From the NCBI GenBank assembly GCA_964568525.1, contig CAZMPM010000002.1, positions 1-64,000 on the forward strand: 64,000 nt of DNA. The letters are read 5' to 3'. This DNA is from CAYZPB01 sp964568525 (GTDB lineage Bacteria; Bacillota; Bacilli; Tepidibacillales; Tepidibacillaceae). Both the position numbers and the translations under genes were made by a program. A model generated the notes under the pieces. The model was not told where the DNA came from. It did not search any database and saw only the letters and a list, made by a program, of their open reading frames with translations. Shown in pieces: positions 15,970-25,123 of this stretch; position 1 is the first letter of the stretch; every line of letters starts with the position of its first letter.

Positions 15970-17463
15970 TCAGTCTCCAACCTTAATCCCTTTATCTCGT
16001 AAGTATTCTTTTAAGTCCTTAATATCAATCTCACCAAAATGAAAGACCGAAGCCGCAAGTAATCCCTCAACATTAGCCTCCGTTACTGCTTCGTAAAAAT
16101 GCTCAAGCTTCCCGGCTCCGCCAGAGGCAACGACTGGCACAGCAACAGCAGCAGTTAGAGCTTTTAATAGTTCGAGATCATAGCCAGATTTCATACCATC
16201 GCCATCTATGCTATTAACAACGATTTCGCCTGCTCCCAACAGGACCGCTCGCTTGACCCACTCAATCGCATCTAGACCGGTATCTTCCTGTCCACCTTTT
16301 GCATAGACATGCCAACTGCCATCAGCATTGCGCTTCGCATCAATTGCTACGACCACAGCCGCAGACCCAAACCTTGTAGCAGCCTCCCTAATCAATTCGG
16401 GATTAGTAATAGCTGCGGAATTGATTGATATTTTGTCGGCACCTAGCGCAAGCAGTTCAGCAAAATCGTCAACGGTTGATACGCCGCCGCCAACACAGAA
16501 CGGAATATCGATTTTTTTAGCGACGCGGGCGATGAAATCACGAGCAGGCCCACGCCCGTCGATACTAGCTGTAATGTCGTAGAAGACTAGCTCGTCGGCA
16601 CCACTTTTGTTATAGAATTCTGCAAGAACTTCCGGATTTTCCACATCTTGAATTTCCACAAATTGTTTCCCTTTAACAACCATACCATCACGCATATCGA
16701 GACATGGGATGATACGCACCGGCTTTAATTGTGCTTCTTCCCTGATGACTCTGGTCACATCTAACGCATCAACAAACTCAATCCGATCATCATACAACGC
16801 TTTCCCGATGATACAGCCATATAGACCCATTTCATCAAGTTCAACAATATCCGACAGTGCAGTTATGCCACCAGAGGCAATAACTTTTAAATCAGTCTGT
16901 TCAGCAAGCTGCTGATAAATAGCAAAGTTCGGCCCTTGTAGCATACCGTCTTTGGCAATATCTGTGTAAACGATTATTTTAACACCCATGCTTTCAAGTT
17001 CTTTGCAGAATTCTAGCGAATCAACATCGCTTAGAACTTCCCAGCCATGAACAGCAACATAACCGTCTTTAGCATCAACGCCAACAACAATCCGTTCACT
17101 GCCAAATTCTGCTATTAACTCACCAATTAAATTACGATTCTCAATCGCCGCTGTACCAATTATGACGCGTGTTACACCAAGTTGGAACAGCTCACGAGCT
17201 CGTTCAATAGTACGAACGCCACCGCCAACCTGAACTGGAATGAAAACTCCTTGCGTAATTTTCGCGATTGTTTCGCTGTTAACGGCAAAATCCCCGCGAG
17301 CACCGTCTAAATCAACAAGATGTAAATATTCTGCACCCTGCCGCTCCCATTCTCGCGCCATCTTCAGTGGATCATTAGAATAGACTGTCTTTTGAGAATA
17401 ATCGCCCTGCGTTAAGCGGACGCATTGATTGTCTTTTAAATCTATCGCAGGTAGTAATAACAT
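15970..17463 (-). CDS. hisAF: HisA-HisF fusion protein
   Basis: One uninterrupted 497-residue frame. Residues 1 to about 245 are HisA (ProFAR isomerase): LLPAIDLKDNQCVRL with Asp8, GVDAKDGYVAVHGW with Asp130, and YTDIAKDGMLQGPN. Residues about 249-497 are HisF (imidazole-glycerol-phosphate synthase cyclase): RIIPCLDMRDGMVVKG with Asp256, AIDAKRN with Asp375, and VASGGAGKLEHF. Both (beta/alpha)8 barrels look complete and keep their catalytic acids. There is no linker and no stop between them. A GTG at 16717-16719 stands where HisF would normally begin, with only a weak upstream GGAAGAAG, so a separate HisF from an internal start is possible. hisH is not next to it. Confidence 0.93.
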   Translation of the reverse strand: MLLLPAIDLKDNQCVRLTQGDYSQKTVYSNDPLKMAREWERQGAEYLHLVDLDGARGDFAVNSETIAKITQGVFIPVQVGGGVRTIERARELFQLGVTRVIIGTAAIENRNLIGELIAEFGSERIVVGVDAKDGYVAVHGWEVLSDVDSLEFCKELESMGVKIIVYTDIAKDGMLQGPNFAIYQQLAEQTDLKVIASGGITALSDIVELDEMGLYGCIIGKALYDDRIEFVDALDVTRVIREEAQLKPVRIIPCLDMRDGMVVKGKQFVEIQDVENPEVLAEFYNKSGADELVFYDITASIDGRGPARDFIARVAKKIDIPFCVGGGVSTVDDFAELLALGADKISINSAAITNPELIREAATRFGSAAVVVAIDAKRNADGSWHVYAKGGQEDTGLDAIEWVKRAVLLGAGEIVVNSIDGDGMKSGYDLELLKALTAAVAVPVVASGGAGKLEHFYEAVTEANVEGLLAASVFHFGEIDIKDLKEYLRDKGIKVGD

Positions 17464-18042
17464 CTAGAGGACCCCTTTAGATGATGTGACTTGATCTGAG
17501 ACGACACGGACACCCTTACGTAAAGCGCGGGCAAATGCTTTAAAAGCCGCCTCAATCGCATGGTGATCATTTTCAGCATATTGCAAGTTTATGTGTAGAG
17601 TTATTCGTGCTTCATTAACAAAAGCTCGGAAGAACTCCTTAAAATTCTGCGTATCAATTTCGCCAATTTTTTCAGCTTGGAATTCAAGATTATAAACAAG
17701 ATATGGTCGATTACTAATATCCACAGCAACGTAGCAAAGCGCTTCATCCATCGGTATCGCAACATCGGCATAACGTTTAATACCTCTTTTGTCACCAATC
17801 GCTTCAACAAAAGCCTGTCCTAACACAATCCCAATATCTTCAACTGAATGATGGTCATCAACAATCGTGTCACCCAAGCACTCTACCTTTAAATCAAAAT
17901 TACCGTGAAAAGCAAATAGTGTCAGCATGTGGTCAAGAAAACCAACCCCCGTGTTTATGTCCGCTAGCCCGGTTCCATCAAGGTTGAGCTCTAGCGTAAT
18001 CGCCGTCTCAGCAGTTTTTCTTACGATTTTAGCTTTTCTCAT
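17464..18042 (-). CDS. hisB: Imidazoleglycerol-phosphate dehydratase
   Basis: Converts imidazole-glycerol phosphate to imidazole-acetol phosphate. About 192 residues, the monofunctional form without a histidinol phosphatase domain. The two manganese-binding HH motifs are in DDHHSVEDIGI and NDHHAIEAAFKA; GFLDHMLTLFAFHG and DEALCYVAVDISNRPYL are also present. The ATG at 18042 fits the site AGAAGGGA better than a TTG at 18051. It overlaps hisC by 14 bases and abuts hisAF with no gap, which suggests coupled translation. Confidence 0.97.
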   Translation of the reverse strand: MRKAKIVRKTAETAITLELNLDGTGLADINTGVGFLDHMLTLFAFHGNFDLKVECLGDTIVDDHHSVEDIGIVLGQAFVEAIGDKRGIKRYADVAIPMDEALCYVAVDISNRPYLVYNLEFQAEKIGEIDTQNFKEFFRAFVNEARITLHINLQYAENDHHAIEAAFKAFARALRKGVRVVSDQVTSSKGVL

Positions 18043-19081
18043 TTTCCACAATCCCTTCTACAATTTTTATAAATGCATCATTATCTGATTTATCTCCTAC
18101 AGTAATCCGGTAGAAGCCACTCATTTGCGCCGTATAATCGCGGATCTGAATTCCCTGTGCCCCCACTTTCTCGCCAAACGTCGGAATCAGCGTATGCACA
18201 AAAACAAAATTTCCGTGCGATTGATAGGTAGTGAATCCAAGTTCTTTTAGGCGCTCCTCAAGGCGTTTACGCTCGCTTTTGACTGTCTCGGCATAGGTTA
18301 ACAATTGGTCGCGATGTTTAAGTCCTAAAACCGCCAAATACTGCGACAAATTGCCAGTATTGTATGGTGTTCTAATGCCATCGATGACTCGCGCTAATTT
18401 CGCATTCGCTACCAGATAGCCGATGCGTAACCCAGCAAGACCAAAAGCTTTCGACAACGTACGCAGAATAATCAAGTTATCGTAATAATTTATCTGATCA
18501 ATGATTGTTTCACCACAAAACTCAAAATAGGCCTCGTCAACTACCACCATGCAATCAACACTTTCAATCAGCTTAATTAGATCGTTACGCGGTGTTAAGT
18601 AACCGCTTGGGTTGTTCGGATTTGCAATGAAGATTATGTCAGGCTTTAACTCATGTGCTTTTGCAATCAACTTATCATAATCTAACGAAAAATCCGGTTC
18701 ACTATCAATGCCGACAAAATTGCCACCATAAATCTGTGTAAAAACAGAGTACATGTGGAATGTCGGAACGAAACTCATTACCGTTCCGCCAGGTTCAAGA
18801 AAAGTTTTCATGATGGTTTCTAGTAGTTCATTGGAACCATTGCCAATCACAATATTATCCCAATTGTATCCAATGTAATTAGCTAACTCTGCTCGCAGTT
18901 CACGCGCCATACTGTCTGGATAAAGATGAAGCGGACAATTGCGATCAAGTAGAATGCCATCAGAAAATGCCAGCTCAAGGAGCAGGTTTTTTCCCTCGTT
19001 CGCATCGAGTTTTATTTCACAAGGCGCTTGTTTTGGCACATAGCCTTTGAAATTACGCAAATCTTTTCTAACGTACTCCAT
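18029..19081 (-). CDS. hisC: Histidinol-phosphate aminotransferase
   Basis: PLP enzyme that transaminates imidazole-acetol phosphate to histidinol phosphate. About 350 residues, fold-type I. Motifs: KLDANEGKN near the N-terminus, IGNGSNELLE, IFIANPNNPSGYL, VVDEAYFEF, and the PLP lysine in LRTLSKAFGLAGLRIG. The ATG at 19081 follows GAGGAGGAGAATTG. It shares one base with the hisD stop (TGATG), a sign of translational coupling. It is followed by hisB with an overlap. Confidence 0.96.
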   Translation of the reverse strand: MEYVRKDLRNFKGYVPKQAPCEIKLDANEGKNLLLELAFSDGILLDRNCPLHLYPDSMARELRAELANYIGYNWDNIVIGNGSNELLETIMKTFLEPGGTVMSFVPTFHMYSVFTQIYGGNFVGIDSEPDFSLDYDKLIAKAHELKPDIIFIANPNNPSGYLTPRNDLIKLIESVDCMVVVDEAYFEFCGETIIDQINYYDNLIILRTLSKAFGLAGLRIGYLVANAKLARVIDGIRTPYNTGNLSQYLAVLGLKHRDQLLTYAETVKSERKRLEERLKELGFTTYQSHGNFVFVHTLIPTFGEKVGAQGIQIRDYTAQMSGFYRITVGDKSDNDAFIKIVEGIVENEKS

Positions 19082-20370
19082 CAATTCTCCTCCTCAAATC
19101 TTATTCTAACTGAATTAGCATGGCCTGTTAACCCTTCATCCATTGCAATTCTGATAATCGCATCTTTCGCATTAGCTAGTGCTGTCTTATTATAATAAAG
19201 AAGTGAGCTTTTTTTAATAAAGTCATCAACAGATAACGGCGATGAAAATCGCGCAGTTGAGCTTGTCGGTAGCGTATGGTTAGGACCAGCGTAGTAGTCG
19301 CCAACCGGCTCCGGCGTGTAGGAGCCCAAAAAGATCGCTCCAACATTTCTCAACCCTTTGCTTGTCTGCTCTGGATCCTTTGTCATTATTTCCAGATGTT
19401 CAGGCGCAATCTGGTTTGCAATAGCGACCGAACTAGCCTCTGACTCAGTGATTATAATCTGCCCATAGTCAGCCAGTGATTTAGCTATAATGTCGGCACG
19501 TTCGAGTAGCGCTGTCTGGCGCTTAAGTTCACTATTAACAGTTGCCGCCAGTTTTGGCGAAGTAGTAATCAGAATTGACGCAGCCAATACATCGTGCTCG
19601 GCCTGAGAGATTAGGTCAGCTGCTACATAGCGCGGATTAGCCGTCTCATCGGCAATAATTAGTATCTCACTCGGTCCGGCAATCATATCAATACCCACAT
19701 AGCCAGCAACTTGTTTCTTTGCCATCGCAACATAGATATTGCCAGGACCAACTATTTTGTCAACGCGTGGAACCGATTCGGTACCGTAGGTTAGAGCCGC
19801 AATCGCTTGCGCACCACCTAATTTAAAAATTCGATTAACACCAGCAAGTTTCGCTGCAACCAGGACTGCTGCTTTAATGCTACCATCAGCCGTAGGTGGT
19901 GTTACCATAATTATCTCCTTAACTCCGGCAATCTTTGCTGGAACAACATTCATTAGAACAGTAGATGGATAAGCAGCTGTTCCGCCAGGAACATAAACAC
20001 CCACTTTAGCGATTGGCCGAATAAGTTGACCAATATAGGAACCATCCTCATGCTCCAAAATATATGGTTCGCGCAACTGTGCCTCGTGAAAACGAGCAAT
20101 GTTATCGTGCGCTGCTTGTAAAGATGCTAACAGCTCCGGTGCAATCTTTTCATAAGCTACAGCAATTTCCTCAGCCGTAACCTCTAACTGCGTCAACTTC
20201 ACACGATCAAACTCTTCAGTATAGTTAAATAAAGCCGCATCACCAGTCGCCTGCACATTTTTTAAAATCGCGCTGACCGTTTGGTTCACCTTGTCATTTT
20301 CAAACTGATTACGCGCAAGCAAACGCTCGAGATAACTTTCATCTTTTGTCGCATTAATTATTTTAATCAT
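19081..20370 (-). CDS. hisD: Histidinol dehydrogenase
   Basis: Zinc- and NAD-dependent enzyme for the last two oxidations to L-histidine. About 429 residues, normal length. Recognisable blocks include KVGVYVPGGTAAYPSTVLMN, KIVGPGNIYVAMAKK, DMIAGPSEILIIAD, ISQAEHDVLAAS (catalytic Glu/His) and YYAGPNHTLPTS. The ATG at 20370 has AGGTGATTCTA before it and lies inside the last codons of hisG, overlapping by 8 bases. Nothing is abnormal. Confidence 0.97.
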   Translation of the reverse strand: MIKIINATKDESYLERLLARNQFENDKVNQTVSAILKNVQATGDAALFNYTEEFDRVKLTQLEVTAEEIAVAYEKIAPELLASLQAAHDNIARFHEAQLREPYILEHEDGSYIGQLIRPIAKVGVYVPGGTAAYPSTVLMNVVPAKIAGVKEIIMVTPPTADGSIKAAVLVAAKLAGVNRIFKLGGAQAIAALTYGTESVPRVDKIVGPGNIYVAMAKKQVAGYVGIDMIAGPSEILIIADETANPRYVAADLISQAEHDVLAASILITTSPKLAATVNSELKRQTALLERADIIAKSLADYGQIIITESEASSVAIANQIAPEHLEIMTKDPEQTSKGLRNVGAIFLGSYTPEPVGDYYAGPNHTLPTSSTARFSSPLSVDDFIKKSSLLYYNKTALANAKDAIIRIAMDEGLTGHANSVRIRFEEEN

Positions 20371-21001
20371 TAGAATCACCTATACTCTCGTTCAGAATAC
20401 GCGTTAACTCCATAATACGATTATATTTAAAACGATAACTTATTTTGTTAGAGATTAAGCGAACGCTAATGTCATACATATTCTCAATTACTTCAAGACC
20501 ATTTGCGCGCAATGTGTTACCGGTCTCTACAATATCGACAATCACGTCGGAAAGGCCAACAAGTGGTGCCAGCTCCACTGAACCGCTTAGCGGAATAATT
20601 TCCGTCTTCTGATTCCGTTGCTCGAAATATTTTTTCGTTAATTGCGGATATTTCGTCGCTACTTTCAATACTTCATCCTTGTTATAAATTCGCTGCCCAC
20701 TGCGCCCAGCAATCGTCAATTGACAACTGCCAAAGCCAAAATCGAACAGTTCGTAAACCTCGAGGTCATATTCCAAAATCGAATCGCGACCAACAATCCC
20801 CAGATCCGTGATGCCATTTGCCACGTAGGTCACTACATCCGCCGGCTTCACAAAAATATAGCTAATCTGCTGCTCATCATCGTTGAAAATTAATTTGCGA
20901 CTATTCAGATCAATTGGTTGACCGAACTTCGCCGCTGCAAGGATCTCACTCGCCTGTTCAGCAATTCTTCCCTTAGAAAGAGCGATTGTTAAATATTCCA
21001 A
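20363..21001 (-). CDS. hisG: ATP phosphoribosyltransferase, short catalytic subunit (TTG start)
   Basis: First committed step of histidine synthesis. 212 residues, the short form that lacks the C-terminal ACT-like regulatory domain and needs HisZ, whose gene lies immediately upstream. It shows LTIALSKGRIAEQA, GITDLGIVGRD, and the phosphoribosyl-pyrophosphate loop DVIVDIVETGNTLRANGL. The start is TTG at 21001 with GGAGGCG 7 bases before it; it overlaps hisZ by 13 bases. Feedback by histidine is expected to act through the HisG-HisZ octamer. Confidence 0.97.
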   Translation of the reverse strand: MEYLTIALSKGRIAEQASEILAAAKFGQPIDLNSRKLIFNDDEQQISYIFVKPADVVTYVANGITDLGIVGRDSILEYDLEVYELFDFGFGSCQLTIAGRSGQRIYNKDEVLKVATKYPQLTKKYFEQRNQKTEIIPLSGSVELAPLVGLSDVIVDIVETGNTLRANGLEVIENMYDISVRLISNKISYRFKYNRIMELTRILNESIGDSND

Positions 21002-21960
21002 TTTGCGTCGCCTCCCTCTAATAGTGACCAGAGCAATTTATCGAGATTAATCGAAAAACCGATTGCTGGTAAACATTTGCCAAAGAGTGCGGTCAGCGAA
21101 TCATAACGGCCGCCGCTTAAAATGTCATAATTTGAATTAGGAAAATAGCCCTTGAAGATTACGCCATCATAATAATCAAGTTCTGTAATCATCGATAAAT
21201 CAAGATGAATATTCTCAGTTGAACCATTCTGCTCGACGGTTGTAGCCAACGAATCAAGTTCTTTGACTGCAGCTTTCATTTCATCGTTAATACAGTATTT
21301 ATCGGCAGCAGTCAGCACAGTATGTAAGTTGCCCTGCAGAGTTAGTAGCGCAGTAAGCGCATCTCTAATAGCAGGCGCTAGTTCAAGCGTTGCCAGATAT
21401 CTGGTCAACTCGGGCTGATTTTTACGAGCAAGTAGTTGTTTTAGCGTGATAATCTGTTCCTGATTCGTAATCTCAGCAAGTAACCCACCAATATATTTAC
21501 TGCTACCCAGTTCTAATAAGAATCCTTGGTTATATTTTCTGAGAATCGTAAGTGCCAGTTCCATTACTTCTCGATCAGCAGTCAGCGACTCTTCACCAAG
21601 ATATTCAATACCGAGCTGTTTCGTCTCTTTTATACTGTTGTCGCGTCGATTGCGATAAATGGTCGAATTATAAAACAGTTTTAACTTATCTCCGGCTTGC
21701 CAGCGCGGAATCAGACTCCTCAATACATTAATTGTCGTATCTGGACGTAGAATTAGCACCTTACTACTTCCGCCGATTAATTTAACCAGTTGTTTTTTGT
21801 TGATACCACTATTTACCGCAACATAGCTGTCATATTCATCAAAGATAGGCGGCTCAATCTGAGTATAGCCAGACTGCACAAATAGACCCTCTAACTCTTG
21901 TTTGAGGCGATATCTAGCAGCACTATATTCTAACTCATTTTTAATTGTTAAAAATTCCAT
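20989..21960 (-). CDS. hisZ: ATP phosphoribosyltransferase regulatory subunit
   Basis: HisRS paralogue without aminoacylation activity that activates and regulates short HisG. About 323 residues. The class II core is visible: SGYTQIEPPIFDEYDSYV, LRPDTTINVLRSL, FYNSTIYRNRRDNSIKETKQLGIEYLG and GGRYDSLTALFG. A true HisRS would be about 420 residues and carry an anticodon domain, absent here. The start at 21960 (ATG after AGGTGCTGAA) is preferred over the frame beginning at 21993. It opens the his cluster 19 bases after glnS; no T-box or other leader is seen between them. Confidence 0.94.
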   Translation of the reverse strand: MEFLTIKNELEYSAARYRLKQELEGLFVQSGYTQIEPPIFDEYDSYVAVNSGINKKQLVKLIGGSSKVLILRPDTTINVLRSLIPRWQAGDKLKLFYNSTIYRNRRDNSIKETKQLGIEYLGEESLTADREVMELALTILRKYNQGFLLELGSSKYIGGLLAEITNQEQIITLKQLLARKNQPELTRYLATLELAPAIRDALTALLTLQGNLHTVLTAADKYCINDEMKAAVKELDSLATTVEQNGSTENIHLDLSMITELDYYDGVIFKGYFPNSNYDILSGGRYDSLTALFGKCLPAIGFSINLDKLLWSLLEGGDANWNI

Positions 21961-21979
21961 TTCAGCACCTACTTTATCT

Positions 21980-23641
21980 CTACTTAATTTCAAAAGAGCT
22001 TTTCAAGGCAACAATTCGATTAAATACCGGTTTATCTTCAGTTGTATATTTACTGTCAACCGCAAAGTATCCATGACGGAAAAATTGAAAGCGATCGCCT
22101 GGCTTAACGTTTACCATGTTAGCCTCTATGTAGCCCTGGAGAATTTCGATTGAATCATGATTAAATGAATCTAAGATTGACTTTTCCGCAATTTCTTCTT
22201 CGACAGATTCGGAAGCTACAATGTCATCATATAATCGGAACTCCGCCGGTATAGCGCCGGTTGCATCAACCCAGTGAATCGTGCCTTTAACCTTGCGTTC
22301 CGTAAAACCACTCCCACTTTTTGTACCAGGATCGTAAGTACAATGCAACTCAACAACTTCACCCTGATTATCCTTAATCACATCATTACATTTAATAAAA
22401 TAAGCGTTCCGCAAACGCACTTCATTACCGGGGTATAACCGATAATATTTGCTTGGTGGCTCTTCCATGAAATCCTCACGCTCTATATATATTTCGCGTG
22501 AAAACGGAATCTGGCGACTGCCCATCTCTGGATTATCAGGGTTATTCTCTGCATCAAGCATTTCAATCTGTCCTTCTGGATAGTTAGTAATTACAACTTT
22601 TAATGGGTCGAGTACACTCATTGTCCGTGGTACAGTCATACGTAAATCATCACGGATAAAATGTTCGAGCATCCGCACGTCAACCTCCGCATCATTTTTC
22701 GAAATGCCAGTTTCACGAACAAAATTATTTAAGGCATTCGGTGTCACACCACGCCGTCTTAGTGCAGATATAGTGTAAATACGCGGGTCATCCCAGCCAT
22801 CAACATAGCCACTATCGACTAAAAGTTTAAGATTCCTTTTGCCCATAATTGTATTTGTAATAGAAAGTTTCCCGAACTCAATCTGTCTTGGCACATGTTC
22901 CATTTCGCATTCAGCAACCACCCAATCGTACAGCGGGCGATGATCCTCAAATTCAATGGTACAGATTGAATGCGTAATTCCCTCAATCGCATCCTCAAGC
23001 GGATGTGCGTAGTCATACATCGGATAGATAACCCATTTGTTGCCAGTGTTGTGATGCTCAGCGTGAGCAATCCGGTATAAAACTGGGTCGCGCAAGTATA
23101 AATTAGGTGAAACCATATCGATTTTTGCGCGGAGTACTTTTTCGCCATCAGCAAATTTCCCTTTGCGCATCTTCTCAAAAAGTTCAAGGTTCTCCTCAAT
23201 TGAACGATTGCGATACGGACTCTCTACGCCCTGCTTCGTAAAGCTACCACGATACTCGCGGATTGCTTCAGCACTTAAATCACAAACAAACGCTTTATCT
23301 TTTTTGATTAATAGTACTGCTCGTTCGTACATCTCTTCAAAATAATCGGATGCAAAAAAGAGGTTATCCCACTTGAAGCCGAGCCAAGCGACATCCTCCT
23401 TAATCGCTTCAACATACTCTTCATCCTCTTTCAACGGATTAGTATCATCAAAACGCAGGTTTGTTTTTCCATTAAATTGAGCAGCTAGCCCAAAGTTTAT
23501 ATTGATCGATTTAATATGCCCAATGTGCAAGTAACCATTAGGCTCAGGCGGAAAACGTGTAATAATTTGCTCGTGTTTCCCTGATTCTAAATCTTCAATC
23601 ATTATACTTCTAATAAAATTAGAGCCGTCGTTGATTTCCAT
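21980..23641 (-). CDS. glnS: Glutaminyl-tRNA synthetase
   Basis: Class I synthetase that charges tRNA-Gln directly. 553 residues, full length. The HIGH motif is in FPPEPNGYLHIGHIKSI, followed by LRFDDTNPLKEDEEYVEAIKEDV. The KMSKS-like loop is the variant TIMGKRNLK. The C-terminal beta-barrel anticodon domain is present (KGTIHWVDATGAIPAEFRLYD). Many Firmicutes lack GlnRS and use GatCAB instead, so its presence is a useful trait. It lies between dnaI and the his genes on the same strand, with 77 bases to dnaI. Confidence 0.95.
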   Translation of the reverse strand: MEINDGSNFIRSIMIEDLESGKHEQIITRFPPEPNGYLHIGHIKSININFGLAAQFNGKTNLRFDDTNPLKEDEEYVEAIKEDVAWLGFKWDNLFFASDYFEEMYERAVLLIKKDKAFVCDLSAEAIREYRGSFTKQGVESPYRNRSIEENLELFEKMRKGKFADGEKVLRAKIDMVSPNLYLRDPVLYRIAHAEHHNTGNKWVIYPMYDYAHPLEDAIEGITHSICTIEFEDHRPLYDWVVAECEMEHVPRQIEFGKLSITNTIMGKRNLKLLVDSGYVDGWDDPRIYTISALRRRGVTPNALNNFVRETGISKNDAEVDVRMLEHFIRDDLRMTVPRTMSVLDPLKVVITNYPEGQIEMLDAENNPDNPEMGSRQIPFSREIYIEREDFMEEPPSKYYRLYPGNEVRLRNAYFIKCNDVIKDNQGEVVELHCTYDPGTKSGSGFTERKVKGTIHWVDATGAIPAEFRLYDDIVASESVEEEIAEKSILDSFNHDSIEILQGYIEANMVNVKPGDRFQFFRHGYFAVDSKYTTEDKPVFNRIVALKSSFEIK

Positions 23642-23718
23642 AAGTTAATATCACCTTTTCAGCACCAGTTAATTTATAAACTATATCACAGAAAACAGCC
23701 ATATTCCATATTTCTAGA

Positions 23719-24636
23719 TTATTTACGACGATTAGGCCCGTCTACTAGATATGCATCGGTGTAATGGCGAATTCTTTCCATTATCCGCTTAGCTTTTAGC
23801 AGCTCTTCGCCGCCCTTACTGGAATATGCAAGGTGATGTTCTAAACCATCATAGTCAAGATTAGAGCTATAAATGGTAGGCAACCCCTTAACCATCCGTG
23901 CTTGCAGAATCGCTCCAAGAATTTCATCTCGTTCCCACTGCGAAATTGACTCTGCCCCAATATCATCGAGAATTAAGATCTCGATATTTTTAAGCGCATC
24001 AATCTTTTGATTTAGACTATCATCACCAATCGATTGCTTAATATCGCGGAAAAAATCAGGCAGATAGACCATTAATGTAGCAACATCTCGCTCCGCCAAT
24101 TTCTTCGCCAGTCCAACCAGCATATAGCTTTTGCCAACGCCGAGCGGGCCATACAAGTAAATGCCGCGTTGCTTAGTGCCTGGTTTATAATCTGTCACGA
24201 AACGCAACACTGCTTCGTAGGATGCAAGTCGGCCTTTTGTCTTATCAAACTCTATAAGGCTTGCTTCGTATAACTCATCAGGAAGATGTTGACCTTTAAA
24301 TAGGCGACTCTGATAATCAGCACGATCCTTAGCCTTCTGTTTACTGCATTTATCAAGATAAGGGTAAAATTGCTGCTTAATATAATTTATCGATGTAAAA
24401 TGGCCAGCAAAAAGATTGGGACAATTCTCAATTCCCGGGCAATTACGACAGTTGTTTCGCTCCTCCATGTATTGAAAGAGGGTTGCAATTGCTGGGCGCA
24501 GAGTTTCCTCAGGAATATTATGCTTTGTGATCAGCGCCGCTAGTTCCTCATCATGATAAATCCGTTGCAAAAGTTGCTCCGCTTCCCGCTCAATCCCAGG
24601 CGCAATTTCATTGATAATCTCTTTAAGACTCTTCAT
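23719..24636 (-). CDS. dnaI: Primosomal protein DnaI, helicase loader
   Basis: AAA+ ATPase that loads the replicative helicase in Bacillus-type primosomes. 305 residues. The N-terminal third has a cysteine cluster (NCRNCPGIENCPN) consistent with the zinc-binding helicase-interaction domain. The C-terminal part has Walker A GPLGVGKS, Walker B ILILDDIGAES and an arginine-finger region (MERIRHYTDAYLVDGP). ATG after GAGGAGTAGATTAT. It shares the minus-strand run with dnaB, as in Bacillus, but here two unrelated genes lie between them. Confidence 0.93.
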   Translation of the reverse strand: MKSLKEIINEIAPGIEREAEQLLQRIYHDEELAALITKHNIPEETLRPAIATLFQYMEERNNCRNCPGIENCPNLFAGHFTSINYIKQQFYPYLDKCSKQKAKDRADYQSRLFKGQHLPDELYEASLIEFDKTKGRLASYEAVLRFVTDYKPGTKQRGIYLYGPLGVGKSYMLVGLAKKLAERDVATLMVYLPDFFRDIKQSIGDDSLNQKIDALKNIEILILDDIGAESISQWERDEILGAILQARMVKGLPTIYSSNLDYDGLEHHLAYSSKGGEELLKAKRIMERIRHYTDAYLVDGPNRRK

Positions 24637-24667
24637 ATAATCTACTCCTCACCTGACAATTCATCTA

Positions 24668-25099
24668 TTACGATGCTATTTCACCTAAATATTGCTTAAC
24701 CCGTTTATAGAAATGCGGTTGAATTTCCGGATAAGTTAGCTTGCTTGGCAGTGTTTCATAAAGTTGCCATTCGGCAATTTCCGATTCCGGTTTCTCCGCC
24801 AATCGATGGATCTCCGCAAAAAAGAGCTGCCCATAGCCACTTTTACTGTTTTCAATTACGCGATATCCATTAACCGCAATTAATTCGCAGTCAACCGCGC
24901 CAGTCTCTTCGTATAATTCACGTAGGGCCGCTTCGTAGATTGTCTCATCTGATTCCAAGTGCCCTGCCGGTAACGACCAGCTATCTTTATCATGCTCGCG
25001 CACAAAAATCCACTTGCCCTGGTAACGTGCAACGATAACTACGTAAAGAACTTGCTGGCTTCCCACATTCTCTGTTGAATAAAAATCAATCTCAACCAT
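24668..25099 (-). CDS. NUDIX hydrolase
   Basis: About 143 residues of the MutT/NUDIX superfamily, which cleaves nucleoside diphosphates linked to another moiety. The NUDIX box is complete: GHLESDETIYEAALRELYEE and then TGA (G-x5-E-x7-REL-x-EETGA). The start at 25099 has AGGTG in front; an earlier start at 25108 is less likely. The substrate cannot be told; house-cleaning of oxidised or unusual nucleotides is possible, and the neighbour upstream is a 5'-nucleotidase. Confidence 0.88.
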   Translation of the reverse strand: MVEIDFYSTENVGSQQVLYVVIVARYQGKWIFVREHDKDSWSLPAGHLESDETIYEAALRELYEETGAVDCELIAVNGYRVIENSKSGYGQLFFAEIHRLAEKPESEIAEWQLYETLPSKLTYPEIQPHFYKRVKQYLGEIAS

Positions 25100-25123
25100 C
25101 AAGCACACCTACCAATATTCAGT

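Noticed and set aside
21961..21979. T-box or attenuator controlling the his genes
   Set aside because: Only 19 bases separate hisZ from glnS, and no T-box or terminator lies there. The cluster seems to depend on an upstream promoter.
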